From Leifsonia psychrotolerans (GTDB taxonomy: Bacteria; Actinomycetota; Actinomycetes; Actinomycetales; Microbacteriaceae): DNA of 64,000 bases. Each line of letters opens with the position of its first letter. The first letter of the stretch is position 1. Location: contig NZ_JACCFM010000001.1 in NCBI RefSeq assembly GCF_013410665.1, forward strand, positions 1,426,001-1,490,000, written 5' to 3'. This document shows positions 46,813 through 55,359 of this stretch, in pieces. A model generated the notes under the pieces. It was not told the origin of the DNA, did no database searches, and saw only the letters and a program-made list of their open reading frames with translations. A program made the translations under genes and the position numbers.

Positions 46813-47771
46813 ACCTATTTCCTACGGACCTATCTAGCCGCAGCCGTATCGAAACTTCGGCCGCAAGCAGCCGAAGAATTTCAGGGCGCTAGCCCAAGTC
46901 GCTGAGGTGTTCCCCTCTTTTCGATGCTGCACTTTTCGCCTTGAACGCATAGAAGGAGGGGGAACCGCTGCTCCCAACCCGATACCAAGGGGAGCTACAA
47001 ACTTCACGGCACCTCGGCCGGCCTTTCGCCCACTCGCGACCATCCCGAAGTGCGCGCTCTGGACTCGTAGCTTCACGCCAACAACGAACCACGGCGGCAT
47101 CCGTCAGTGCCACCCGCGCTGAGCCACCCAGCGTTCTGCAGGCAGACCACACGTGCCGCAGGCTGACCGAGCTGCCCGATGCAATTTCATCTACCCGACT
47201 GGCGGCAGCGTTGATTCCGTAGCCCCCGCATCAGTCCCGCGCGAGCGCTGCGCCCCTCAACGACGAGCGGGCCGGGAGGGCGAACTCGCCAAGGCGGGAG
47301 CATCCGCCAGACTTCCAACAACTAGGCGGCTCGAGCAACAGGTTCATTGCGTAGCCCAGACGACTGCCGACGTGGCCGGCAAAGGGAGAACACCTCACGA
47401 TTCATGCCACAAGGACCGTGCCGAGGGGATGGACGAGACCTGCACATTGCCGACATATTGAGACCAAACAAACATCCGAAAATTGAAAGGTGGACGACGT
47501 TCCGTCGAGGTGACGTCATAAGGTAAGGAAGCGCGGTACCATTTTCAACATCAGCATGGGCAGTATTGGCCGGAGATGGGTGGGGCATTTTTCGAGACTC
47601 TCCCACCATTGCAGGCCCGCTTGTTTGCGCTTCTTCCTACCTACGGCCCCCAAAAGCAACGGATAGGGCGTTCGCACTGACAGACACATGTGTGAGTCGA
47701 AGTCATCGCCTAACGAGAGGCTCGACCGCGTCACCGCCACCCCGTTCGCACTCTCGGCGTAGACTTCCGCA
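46813..47771. other. Non-coding or dark region of the element
   Basis: About 960 bp without a convincing gene. Frames of 70-100 codons exist on both strands but lack ribosome sites and have arginine/serine-rich random composition. GCAGGCAGACC and GCAGGCTGACC occur 20 bp apart near 47140 and 47160. It may be an origin, a decayed region, or carry an RNA I cannot recognise. Confidence 0.4.
47760..47765 (+). promoter_or_regulatory. -10 box of a leaderless promoter for a 38-aa gene
   Basis: TAGACT lies six bases before the ATG at 47772, the same arrangement as before ilvD. Confidence 0.4.
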
Positions 47772-47888
47772 ATGGAACCGAACGTAGTGCAGTTGCCGCT
47801 TCCCGATGAGCCGGTTGTCGCCCTGGATGGCACGGAGCCGTGGCTAACCACTGAGCCAGAGTTGGGCGAGTTGTCGCCGGAAACTTGA
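47772..47888 (+). CDS. Small acidic protein, 38 aa
   Basis: Reads MEPNVVQLPLPDEPVVALDG and continues ...EPWLTTEPELGELSPET. It is Pro/Glu-rich and acidic. The -10 box exactly six bases before the ATG argues for expression as a leaderless message. Function unknown; it could be an anti-host peptide or a binding partner of another element protein. Confidence 0.45.
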   Translation: MEPNVVQLPLPDEPVVALDGTEPWLTTEPELGELSPET

Positions 47889-47996
47889 GGGCGCACTCGG
47901 CCACCGGAGAGGGGTGAGCAGGCACGCTCGCCTTCGTTCCACACCGCGCGGGCGGACAGCGTCATTGGTTGTTGGGTAGCGCGCATAAGGGGGTTC

Positions 47997-48272
47997 ATGA
48001 GCATCCCGTTCGGCCCCAAGGAGTCCCCCGAAGTTATTGACTCTTTCGGTATTGCGCTCCACATTTTGGCGGCAATGTCTCCACTCGAGCTGACGCCGGA
48101 ACGCTATTCGCGATGGCGCCGGCTCGCCCGAACCTTCCGCAAACCTGGCGACTTGGTCGCAGCCGTGATGACAGATTTCCGCTACCACAGCCGCTGCATT
48201 CGCGAAGGCGTCGAGTTGGTCATGTCCAGCCCGGAGTGTTGCTGCATCCTGGCCGGGGACCCGGAGCCCTAG
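47997..48272 (+). CDS. Hypothetical protein, 91 aa
   Basis: Starts at an ATG with AAGGGG upstream. Mostly helical, with a basic centre (PERYSRWRRLARTFRKPGD) and several Cys near the end (SSPECCCILAGDPEP). No family recognised. It converges on the tyrosine recombinase gene. Confidence 0.55.
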   Translation: MSIPFGPKESPEVIDSFGIALHILAAMSPLELTPERYSRWRRLARTFRKPGDLVAAVMTDFRYHSRCIREGVELVMSSPECCCILAGDPEP

Positions 48273-48296
48273 CGGCCCGGTGCGTCGCTGCAAACC

Positions 48297-49277
48297 TCAC
48301 AACCCAAGCGATGCCGCACTGGTTTCTTCCATCAAGTTCGCCGAACGGATGTAACCCAGAATCACGCTCGAGGAATGCCGCGTTGTACGTGCAATTCGCT
48401 CCAGCGGAACCCCTGCCGCCGCCGCCTCCGTGATATGCGAAGCGCGGTAGGAATGTCCGCTCAAGTGCTCCACTTCCACGCCCGCTTTCGCAGCCGTTGC
48501 CTTGAGGATGAGGCTCACACTTTGCCCGCTCAACTGCGTAGTTTTTAGAATCACGTCGCCCCGGGTGACACGGGTGAACACCGCGTCCTCCGGCCCACCA
48601 CCGCGCACACCCAACCACGTGCGCATCGAACGCACTGGGCACGTTGCCGGGTTGCTGCCAGCGACCACGGCAATCTCCACACCGGCGCCGACCTGGTCGG
48701 TTTTGGAGCGTCTTATGGTGATTCGAATCCCGGAGGCTGAAAGCTGAAGGTCGCTTCGTTTGAGGGCAACCACCTCGCTGCGCCGCATCCCGCTTGCGAA
48801 ACTGAGGAGCATGAGCGCACGGTCGCGGCGACCCGAGTTCGAGTCGGTGTCAAGGGCGTTCAGCAAGCGTCGAAGTTCGGGTACATCGAAGGCCCTGGCC
48901 TTCTTTCTAGGTGCAGTCCCGAGCTCCCGGCGCAACCCAGCCAAGGTCTGCACAATACCTCGATGCCTGGTCACGTCACGGTGGCCGCCGTCGAGGTGCC
49001 AGGCCTTCAGTGCGCTGCAAGCGATGGTGATGGTGCTCATACTGAGGCCGTCGTCAGCGGCGAGGGTCACCAACCAGGCCGCGACGCTGCGTGGGTCGGC
49101 GGGGAGCGGCGTGTGATTGCCATTCGCGGCCGACCATTCGGTGAACCGCTTAATGGCGCCGGCATAGGCCCTTCGTGTGGCTGGCGCGCGGCTGGCGAGC
49201 AGCGCATTCTCCACGAGTTTGATGTGCCGCTGCGTTAGTTCCGTACCACCCGGCTGCGGCTTCTCGATGAGTTCCAT
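48297..49277 (-). CDS. Tyrosine recombinase / integrase
   Basis: 326 residues. The N-terminal SAM-like core-binding domain (NALLASRAPATRRAYAGAIKRF) is followed by the catalytic domain. It has Arg in GMRRSEVVALKRSDL, Lys in RRSKTD, HSYRASH (H-x-x-R), His in TTRHSSSVILGY, and the Tyr of that motif. All catalytic residues appear intact. I chose the ATG at 49277; a longer start at 49328 adds a hydrophobic stretch. It is internal to the element, far from both junctions, so it probably did not cause the tadC insertion. Confidence 0.88.
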   Translation of the reverse strand: MELIEKPQPGGTELTQRHIKLVENALLASRAPATRRAYAGAIKRFTEWSAANGNHTPLPADPRSVAAWLVTLAADDGLSMSTITIACSALKAWHLDGGHRDVTRHRGIVQTLAGLRRELGTAPRKKARAFDVPELRRLLNALDTDSNSGRRDRALMLLSFASGMRRSEVVALKRSDLQLSASGIRITIRRSKTDQVGAGVEIAVVAGSNPATCPVRSMRTWLGVRGGGPEDAVFTRVTRGDVILKTTQLSGQSVSLILKATAAKAGVEVEHLSGHSYRASHITEAAAAGVPLERIARTTRHSSSVILGYIRSANLMEETSAASLGL

Positions 49278-49309
49278 GAGCCTAACTATGCGCGGTATAG
49301 CGACGTCAA

Positions 49310-49362
49310 CTAACGCGACAATGAACAAGGCCGGTTAGCTCCCGCTAATGAGCGTTAGCGCT
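49310..49362. repeat. Cluster of TTAGC-type inverted repeats upstream of the tyrosine recombinase
   Basis: The segment reads CTAACGCGACA ... GGTTAGCTCCCGCTAAT followed by GAGCGTTAGCGCTA. TTAGC or its complement occurs at least four times in 50 bp, including the near-palindrome CGTTAGCGCT. These may be binding sites of the recombinase or of a repressor. Confidence 0.45.
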
Positions 49363-49465
49363 ACTTGGCGGCATCAGTGAATTTGGCGAATGCCGGGCCG
49401 GCAATGAAGCCGTAGAACCTATCGCCATAGTTGGAACCTCGTCGAAGGAAGACCCGGCGAGGAAC

Positions 49466-49671
49466 TCAGTTTGCATTTGGCTCGGACTTGAGCGTCGCTG
49501 GTATGAACACATCGGTCTCTAGAGCAAGCTCGGTCAGCCTGCCGGCGATATCCATCACGACTTCCACGCTTACCCCGCTGAGTTCCTGGATGTGCTCTAG
49601 GCCCTCGATGGGCATCTCGTCGGATTCGTGTTCCCCGCGGAATCCAAGTACGCCCGCACGTCAAGCTCCAT
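49466..49671 (-). pseudogene. Small gene broken by a one-base frameshift
   Basis: An ATG at 49671 opens MELDVRAYLDSAG, then the frame is lost at a run of four G (minus strand, near 49635). The next frame continues EHESDEMPIEGLEHIQELSG and on to LKSEPNAN and a stop at 49466. Adding one G restores a 68-residue acidic helical protein. Function unknown. It is either a true lesion or a sequencing error in a homopolymer; an ATG at 49615 could still give the last 49 residues. Confidence 0.5.
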
Positions 49672-49833
49672 GCCGGCATATGTGTCAATTCCGTCTGCAA
49701 ACTCTCACCAACCGGCTTTGAGGATACTGGTGACTTCTCGGCGGGAGTTGGACATTTCGTAAACGGTAATAGGCATTGGTCAAGGCTATGCGCCAGCCTA
49801 AACCGTCGCTCGTGCAGGAGTGTTTCTAACCCG

Positions 49834-50796
49834 TTAATTACCAGCTCGGGTTCGTTCGTGCGGGCCCAAGAAACGGTCGCCATTGAGGTGCATCATGTGT
49901 GACGGCTCGTCAGCTGTCCACGCTTCGGTCTCCCATGCAAGGTCGGCGAGATACCCCCGCATCGTCTTCCGGTCTGGGAACGCCGAAACGTATACGAGGC
50001 CAGCGGTCGAACCTGAGAACAGTTTTGCTAACTCTCCGTGCCGTTTTCCATCAACCGGCCCGTGGGTGCTGGCAGCTTCCATCAGGAAGAGCCAATTCTT
50101 GTCAGCCTGGTGAACGACGAGGTCTGGCATCTTGCCGTGGGAGTCAATCGTCACTCCGAGTGCGGCAAGGTCATCCTCGAGAAAGACTGCAAGCTTTGCG
50201 TCAGCATCGCCGATGTAGAGCACATGCCCACCTGGTGTGAAGCGTGGGCAGAAATCCTCAACCATTGCTTTGATGAGGACATTCTGACCGCCACCGGCAA
50301 TGTCAATTTCGGTTCCATCCGGAAGAGTGACGGGGATGCGAGTCATCTCGCGCGCCGCGGCGTATTTGGCCTTAAGCCCCGGCGCCGTGACCAAGTATTC
50401 GGCCAGACGCTTTTCAAACTCGCTCGTGCCGAACGTCTGCAAGAGAGCCAGCCCTTCAGGGGCGACCATGTAGTTGTTGTCCTTTGAATTGGTCACACGT
50501 CCGGGGTCATCGGCGTTGTAAACGACTAGGCCAGCGTCGACAAATTGGTGGAGGGTCTGTCGGCGGAACGTTTCGCGAGAGTTTGGCGCGTAGTCCTTGC
50601 CGTAGTGTTGGCGGACCCACCCCATGATTGCGTGAGTTCCGAGCATCGGGCTTTGCGCTTCGGCCCACGCGGAACCCGGCTTGAGCTGTAGAAGTGCCAG
50701 GAGCGTCCATGCGCTTCTGTCTCCCGATTGGGCCTTATCGAACCCGAGAGCTTCAAGCACTGACCGTGCTTCTTTGAGACGCGATTCCGCGCTCAA
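49834..50796 (-). CDS. BsuBI/PstI-type type II restriction endonuclease
   Basis: 320 residues, close to the size of PstI. The N-terminal helical domain includes a winged-helix-like part (FRRQTLHQFVDAGLVVYN). The C-terminal nuclease carries MPDLVVHQADKNWLFLMEAASTHGPVDGKR, which fits the family PD...(D/E)xK-like core. Its ATG overlaps the methyltransferase stop by four bases, so it is translated only after its protective partner. The expected target for the family is CTGCAG, but this cannot be read from sequence. Confidence 0.82.
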   Translation of the reverse strand: MSAESRLKEARSVLEALGFDKAQSGDRSAWTLLALLQLKPGSAWAEAQSPMLGTHAIMGWVRQHYGKDYAPNSRETFRRQTLHQFVDAGLVVYNADDPGRVTNSKDNNYMVAPEGLALLQTFGTSEFEKRLAEYLVTAPGLKAKYAAAREMTRIPVTLPDGTEIDIAGGGQNVLIKAMVEDFCPRFTPGGHVLYIGDADAKLAVFLEDDLAALGVTIDSHGKMPDLVVHQADKNWLFLMEAASTHGPVDGKRHGELAKLFSGSTAGLVYVSAFPDRKTMRGYLADLAWETEAWTADEPSHMMHLNGDRFLGPHERTRAGN

Positions 50797-52283
50797 GCGA
50801 CCATCTCCGTATCGAGCAATTCCGTAACCATCCGGTCAATCTCCCCCTGCGTCGGCAACTCGAACGGTTCATCCCGTCCCAACGAGCGTAGTGCGGCGGC
50901 GGACGGGAAAAGCATCGACCGGAGGTCGGTGGCGTTCACCTGAGTGTGCCCAGAGAATACCCGGAAGTAGGTGTCGACGAGAGTGGAGTTCAACCAGATA
51001 TTCAGTCCGGTCGCCAATCGCATATCGAGGCCGGTGCCGTTGGAGTGAACGTAGTTGGTCTTGTTATCGAAAGCGGCTGGTGTGGTCGAATCAGACCAAA
51101 CGCCTGCAACGATTCGACGACGTTCTTCCTTAGCCGAGAACCGTTTGATAATGACGTAGGCACCAGCGGGAACAAGGAGTTTTTCATCCTTCGGCTCGAC
51201 GAACTGGAACCACTGCGGCTTACCTATCGGCATTGGGTGAATCGCTATGCCAGATTTTATGTTCGCGGGATACACCATCGGGTAGGTTCCGCCGTCGGGT
51301 TCGCTCACGAGGTTGTCTCGAGAACGGAAGTCAACCACGCGGCCAGTGCTCACTTTCACCCCGAGGTCTTCAAGCGTCGCCGGCAGGCTCTGCATGATGC
51401 TCGTAGCATCGTCGGCACCGGCAGCGGAAGGGATGCGGACGAATCGGTGGAGGTCGCCGGGGTGCACAATCACATCAGCTGGCACCACGCGTTCTGTAAC
51501 TTCATCTTCATGCCCGGTCGATGCGGATAGCGTGACAGTGTTGGCAATGCCATCCCGAGTGCCGGCGATGATGATGTTCTCTTGCAGGACTCCAGTGTCA
51601 GAGAACACGGTCTTGCGTGATTCGAATACGTGAATGCGGCTGAGCGAAACTCGGTCCAGCAGGAATCCACGGAACTGCGCGAAGTACGGCCCGTTCGCGA
51701 AGCTACGCGGTGTAATTGCTACGAGCTGCCCTCCAGGTTTGAGCGCAATTGCCCCAAGGGCGAGGAACGCAGCGTAAAGGTTCGGTGCCTCAACCCCGTG
51801 CCGTGCCATTGCTTTTCGGTGCGGTGAGCCTGCGGGAATCTTCGCATATGGCGGGTTCATGATGACTAAACCGAAGTCGGCGCCGAGCGATGCGGCTTCC
51901 TCAATGAAGTCAACTGTCACCAAACCGGTACTGACTTCAACCCCGAGTTCAGTCCCGGTCGCTCGAATGTCGTCAAGTGTTTCACGAAGAACTCCGCAAA
52001 CGCTTTCATCAAGCTCAACGGCGACGAGTTCCAGCTTGACGGCCGGCGCCTCTCGAAAGATTCGCGCTGCGATAGCAGCGGTGAGCGACCCCGAACCCGC
52101 ACCAGGGTCCAGCACTCTGAGAGTTCCACTCGCGGGGAGCTGCACCATCGAAGCAATAAGGTCCGCCGCGATGCCTGGTGTGAAGAACTGACCCAACGCC
52201 GCCTGAGAATCCTCATCCAGCGACGCCAGCGACTGTGTGCGCCTACCTTCGGTACGGGCAAGGAGAGAAGCGATTGAGTCCAT
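50793..52283 (-). CDS. BsuBI/PstI-type DNA adenine methyltransferase
   Basis: 496 residues. AdoMet-binding motif I is VLDPGAGSGSLTAAIA near residue 48 and the catalytic motif is VIMNPPYAKIP near 125, both typical of N6-adenine methylases. GQFFTPGIAADLIASM precedes them. The C-terminal half is the target-recognition part. I chose the ATG at 52283, five bases after an upstream stop; a GTG at 52316 would add 11 residues. It protects element and host DNA from the overlapping nuclease gene. Confidence 0.85.
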   Translation of the reverse strand: MDSIASLLARTEGRRTQSLASLDEDSQAALGQFFTPGIAADLIASMVQLPASGTLRVLDPGAGSGSLTAAIAARIFREAPAVKLELVAVELDESVCGVLRETLDDIRATGTELGVEVSTGLVTVDFIEEAASLGADFGLVIMNPPYAKIPAGSPHRKAMARHGVEAPNLYAAFLALGAIALKPGGQLVAITPRSFANGPYFAQFRGFLLDRVSLSRIHVFESRKTVFSDTGVLQENIIIAGTRDGIANTVTLSASTGHEDEVTERVVPADVIVHPGDLHRFVRIPSAAGADDATSIMQSLPATLEDLGVKVSTGRVVDFRSRDNLVSEPDGGTYPMVYPANIKSGIAIHPMPIGKPQWFQFVEPKDEKLLVPAGAYVIIKRFSAKEERRRIVAGVWSDSTTPAAFDNKTNYVHSNGTGLDMRLATGLNIWLNSTLVDTYFRVFSGHTQVNATDLRSMLFPSAAALRSLGRDEPFELPTQGEIDRMVTELLDTEMVA

Positions 52284-52288
52284 ACGAT

Positions 52289-52859
52289 TTACTTTATCTT
52301 TGGCGACTGACGCCACCGTCCAGTCCGGTCCCGGAGCGGGAACTCCAGCTCGATTTTGTCGGCCCAGCCTTCATCCATGTGACTTGCGCCGACGTCGAAA
52401 ATCCGTGAGAGAAAATCGGCCCGCACCTGGCTTATACCTCGACCAGGTTCTTCACCTTCGAGCAACGTCAAGCGGCCGGAACGGTGAAGGACTCGAGCCA
52501 TGTAGTTCATGTCGCTAAAGCTCAAATCCGTGTCCAACATCATGAGCTGGTCCACCCGGGTTCGCCCCGCGTTCAGGTACTCACGAATGACTTCGAGGCG
52601 GTCGGCGAAAGCTTCGCGACCGTATTCATCCTGCGAATCTCGACGGGCTCGAGGTGTGCCGCGAAGTATTCGTGATGGTCGCGGCCGGTTGCGCCTACGA
52701 ACGACATCGGCTTGCCGGCGCGCGACACGGAGACCACGTTACTGTTCCGAGAAGCGTGAGCCAACCGCACCCAATCCAACAGTCGCTCGCGGCGTTCCAG
52801 CGTCACCCCACGGGCCCCGTGAGCACCTCAGGCCCAATGAACAAGAATGTCGTTGCCAT
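52289..52859 (-). pseudogene. Gene upstream of the methylase, broken by two frameshifts
   Basis: An ATG at 52859 with AGGGG upstream starts MATTFLFIGPEVLTGPVG and stops at a run of four G. One added G joins it to TLERRERLLDWVRLAHASRN...EYFAAHLEPVEIRR. Around 52635 a second one-base shift joins this to DEYGREAFADRLEVIREYLNAG, which runs to the stop at 52289. The restored protein would have about 190 residues. Function unknown; the position before a restriction-modification pair is where a controller or accessory gene might be. Confidence 0.5.
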
Positions 52860-52869
52860 GGTTCCCCTA

Positions 52870-53475
52870 TTAGAACGGTTCGTTCGGGTCGCCATCATAA
52901 TCGCGCTGGTCGTGCAGCTTCGGCGCGTGCATGTGAATCAAAGGCGCATCCAGCCCAACCCACTCGCAAGCTGCGGCCGCATCCGCAGGTTGGAGGCCGC
53001 CGTGAGCGCTTGCCCCAATCAGGAGCATGCAGTCACCGAGGGCATCGCGAGCCATCTTGCGGCATGCCGCTGAGCGAAGGCCCTCATCAACCCAAACCCC
53101 GTGGGTACCGTCTTCGTTCAGCAGGTCGAAGTACCCCTGCAGGTCGGCGACGCGCTCGTGGAACCGTTCAAGTTCGTTGATTCCGGTTCTCGGCTGGTTG
53201 AAAAGGAGCTCGACGGAGCATTGGAAGTTTACGCCGGTGACCGAGGTGAAATCGAGCGACTGCCCGTCACCGACGACGACGGTCGAAACGTGCCCTGCTG
53301 CGGATGCGCGCGACAGGATGTCAAAGGTGAGCTCGTAACTTGTGAGGGCTTCGGGCGGCGTTAGCGTTGGCCCGGATGCTCTAGTGAATAGTCGGCGTTC
53401 ACTCAAGGCCCACGGGGCGTGCGATGGGCTGAGTACGCCCTGCCCGATGATGAGCGCAGCCATGCCGGGGCGCAT
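52870..53475 (-). CDS. Hypothetical protein, 201 aa
   Basis: Starts at an ATG overlapping the previous gene's stop by one base (TGATG). Contains MAALIIGQGVLSPSHAPWAL, a beta-rich middle (HVSTVVVGDGQSLDFTSVTG) and a His/Asp-rich end (HMHAPKLHDQRDYDGDPNEPF). No family recognised. It is in line with the small gene before it and the broken gene and methylase after it. Confidence 0.6.
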   Translation of the reverse strand: MRPGMAALIIGQGVLSPSHAPWALSERRLFTRASGPTLTPPEALTSYELTFDILSRASAAGHVSTVVVGDGQSLDFTSVTGVNFQCSVELLFNQPRTGINELERFHERVADLQGYFDLLNEDGTHGVWVDEGLRSAACRKMARDALGDCMLLIGASAHGGLQPADAAAACEWVGLDAPLIHMHAPKLHDQRDYDGDPNEPF

Positions 53476-53639
53476 CAGGCGAAGCTGAGCCGGGCGTAAA
53501 CGCGGAGCGGTACCGGGCCCTCTTCGATGAGGTCCCAATCGGTGGGTTCCAGCCCTGCCGCCCGCGCCCACGCCGCTGCTTCCATCAACGAGCCGATGAC
53601 GACATAGGAGGGCTGCGGTTGCTGAGCGATGGTTGCCAT
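53475..53639 (-). CDS. Hypothetical protein, 54 aa
   Basis: Starts at an ATG with GGTAGGGC directly upstream; reads MATIAQQPQPSYVVIGSLME and ends YARLSFA. The stop is coupled to the next start (TGATG). It probably heads the minus-strand operon leading to the restriction-modification genes. Function unknown. Confidence 0.55.
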   Translation of the reverse strand: MATIAQQPQPSYVVIGSLMEAAAWARAAGLEPTDWDLIEEGPVPLRVYARLSFA

Positions 53640-53836
53640 GCCCTACCTATGCGCAGTGCGTCGACGCGCCCGGGATTGCTCGGCCATGCACCCGGGACCG
53701 GCAAGAAGCATTTGCCACTGGCCTGGGGTTTCATTCCACAGCGGCGAACGGTTTGAGCATCTCTATGAATCCGAGCGCATAGGGCGTCTGACCGTTCACA
53801 CCGGCGGTCGTTGCTCAGGGAACGGAACCGCCCATC

Positions 53837-53935
53837 ATGACCACCTCTATCGCCAATTACGCCGCCCGCCTGGTAGCCGTAGCGCCGCCGCTATCCCCCG
53901 AGCAAGAAGCCACGCTTAGAGCCGTGTTGAGCTAG
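53837..53935 (+). CDS. Small mobile-element protein, 32 aa
   Basis: Reads MTTSIANYAARLVAVAPPLS and ends PEQEATLRAVLS. The pattern A-PPL-(S/T)-PEQ-x-x-x-L is very common in short proteins of actinobacterial phages and integrative elements, often next to integrases. The role is unknown. It ends four bases into the convergent serine recombinase gene. Confidence 0.5.
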   Translation: MTTSIANYAARLVAVAPPLSPEQEATLRAVLS

Positions 53936-55359
53936 TTCTTCCAGTCAATCTGGACGGATTCAGGATTGAACCGTGCACCGGAACCCACGGGAAGAATCGT
54001 AACGGTGATGAGTGAATCCACAACATCCCGTTGCGCCCCGAGCGGTAACACGTCCCAGGCCGCCTGCACATCGGGTGCGCCGGCAAGATTGGTGAGCGGG
54101 CTGCTTGGCCGGGCAATGGCCAGCCGGCGTGCGGCTGCAATCTTCTTCCCTTCAAGGGATTCGTTCAGGCGCTTGAACTGTTCCCGGTTCATTTCGCCGT
54201 CTGAAAACATATCCACGCCAAGGGCAAGCTGCGCATCGAGGGCGTCCAGTGCGCTCTGAGCATCGAGGGCCTCTTGCGGGCTTGCCGCCCCGATGAGAAT
54301 CATGGCATCCGGCTTTGAGAGCCGGGCCACGATAACGGCTACGACAACCTCTTCGACCTTCGCCTGATTGCGGCGAATCTTGAAGCATGCGCTGCAGTTG
54401 TAGGCCGGCGGTTGGCGTTTGAACGTGCCATTCGCTTGCTTCTGGCTGCGCCCATCGAGGCGCCGCATGCGCCCGCCCTTGGTTTCCCAGCAAGCGCCGC
54501 ACCGGGCAATCCCTGAGAGCAAGTATTTGGGTGTTGCTCCTTCGAAATTGGACTTCCGTGATGGGTCGCTCAGGAACGCAACGAGCTGGTGATACAACTC
54601 GACGGAGATGATTTTCTCTGACTTCGATTCGCCCACCACTTCCCCGCGGTGCTGCCTGAGACCAGCATTCGCAGGCCGTACAAGGATTTGCCTGAGGACC
54701 GTGCTGTTCCACTTTCCGCCCCGCGGCGTTGGGATTCCGCGGGCATCAAAGTCCATAGCGATGGAGCGCAACGACTCCCTACTGAGCGTTCGTTTGGCGG
54801 CCTCCCGGATAATTTCTGCCTGCTCTGGAATCGCGAAGTCGAGGCCGATGGTTCCACCTTCGGGCACACGGCGTTCGAAACCGTAGGGGGCGAACCCGTG
54901 GGGCTCCCCCGCTTGGGCCTTTTGTTCATACTTTCGTTTGAGGCGTGCGCTCTGGTTCTCAGTCTCAAGGCGCGCGAAGATGCCCATCATTCGCGCGGAT
55001 GTTCGGCCGATTGACGTGGACAAGTCAATTTCGCTTCGGCCCGTCGCGTTCGCCAATTTGAGGCCCGTCGAATTGGCGATGTCGATAACGTTCTCGAGCT
55101 CGCGCGGGGTTCTGGTCAAACGGTCGATGGCCCAAACGACGACGCCACCGATTCGCCCGGAGCGTGCGTCTGCCATCATCCGCTCATACTCAGGCCTTAT
55201 CTTGGACCGTGTAGCGCTGACGTCGTTGTCGCGGTAAACGTCTACGACGACCCAGCCGAGCTGGCCAGCAAGGGCCCGGCAATCCTCTTCCTGGCGGGCT
55301 ACGCCCTTCCCCTCGCCCTCGGAGTCGCTACTAATTCGGGTATACACGCCAGCATCCAT
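53932..55359 (-). CDS. Large serine recombinase (integrase)
   Basis: 475 residues from the ATG at 55359; an ATG at 55368 would add three. The catalytic domain has the nucleophile region DAGVYTRISSDSEGEGKGVARQ, then VVVWAIDRLTRTPRELE and an Arg-rich end. The recombinase domain (PYGFERRVPEGG to ATRIPTPRGGKWNSTVLRQIL-like text) is followed by a zinc ribbon with two CxxC pairs (RCGAC and NCSAC) and a coiled coil. It starts about 20 bp inside the attR core, the usual place for such integrases. It should catalyse attP x attB insertion into tadC; excision would need a directionality factor, not identified here. Confidence 0.92.
   Translation of the reverse strand: MDAGVYTRISSDSEGEGKGVARQEEDCRALAGQLGWVVVDVYRDNDVSATRSKIRPEYERMMADARSGRIGGVVVWAIDRLTRTPRELENVIDIANSTGLKLANATGRSEIDLSTSIGRTSARMMGIFARLETENQSARLKRKYEQKAQAGEPHGFAPYGFERRVPEGGTIGLDFAIPEQAEIIREAAKRTLSRESLRSIAMDFDARGIPTPRGGKWNSTVLRQILVRPANAGLRQHRGEVVGESKSEKIISVELYHQLVAFLSDPSRKSNFEGATPKYLLSGIARCGACWETKGGRMRRLDGRSQKQANGTFKRQPPAYNCSACFKIRRNQAKVEEVVVAVIVARLSKPDAMILIGAASPQEALDAQSALDALDAQLALGVDMFSDGEMNREQFKRLNESLEGKKIAAARRLAIARPSSPLTNLAGAPDVQAAWDVLPLGAQRDVVDSLITVTILPVGSGARFNPESVQIDWKN

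Noticed and set aside
47516..48064. 182-codon minus-strand frame
   Set aside because: Ser/Gly/Pro-rich random text overlapping two better-supported plus-strand small genes.
49278..49465. Toxin-antitoxin genes between the tyrosine recombinase and the restriction genes
   Set aside because: Only one small broken gene was found; no partner gene and no known family.
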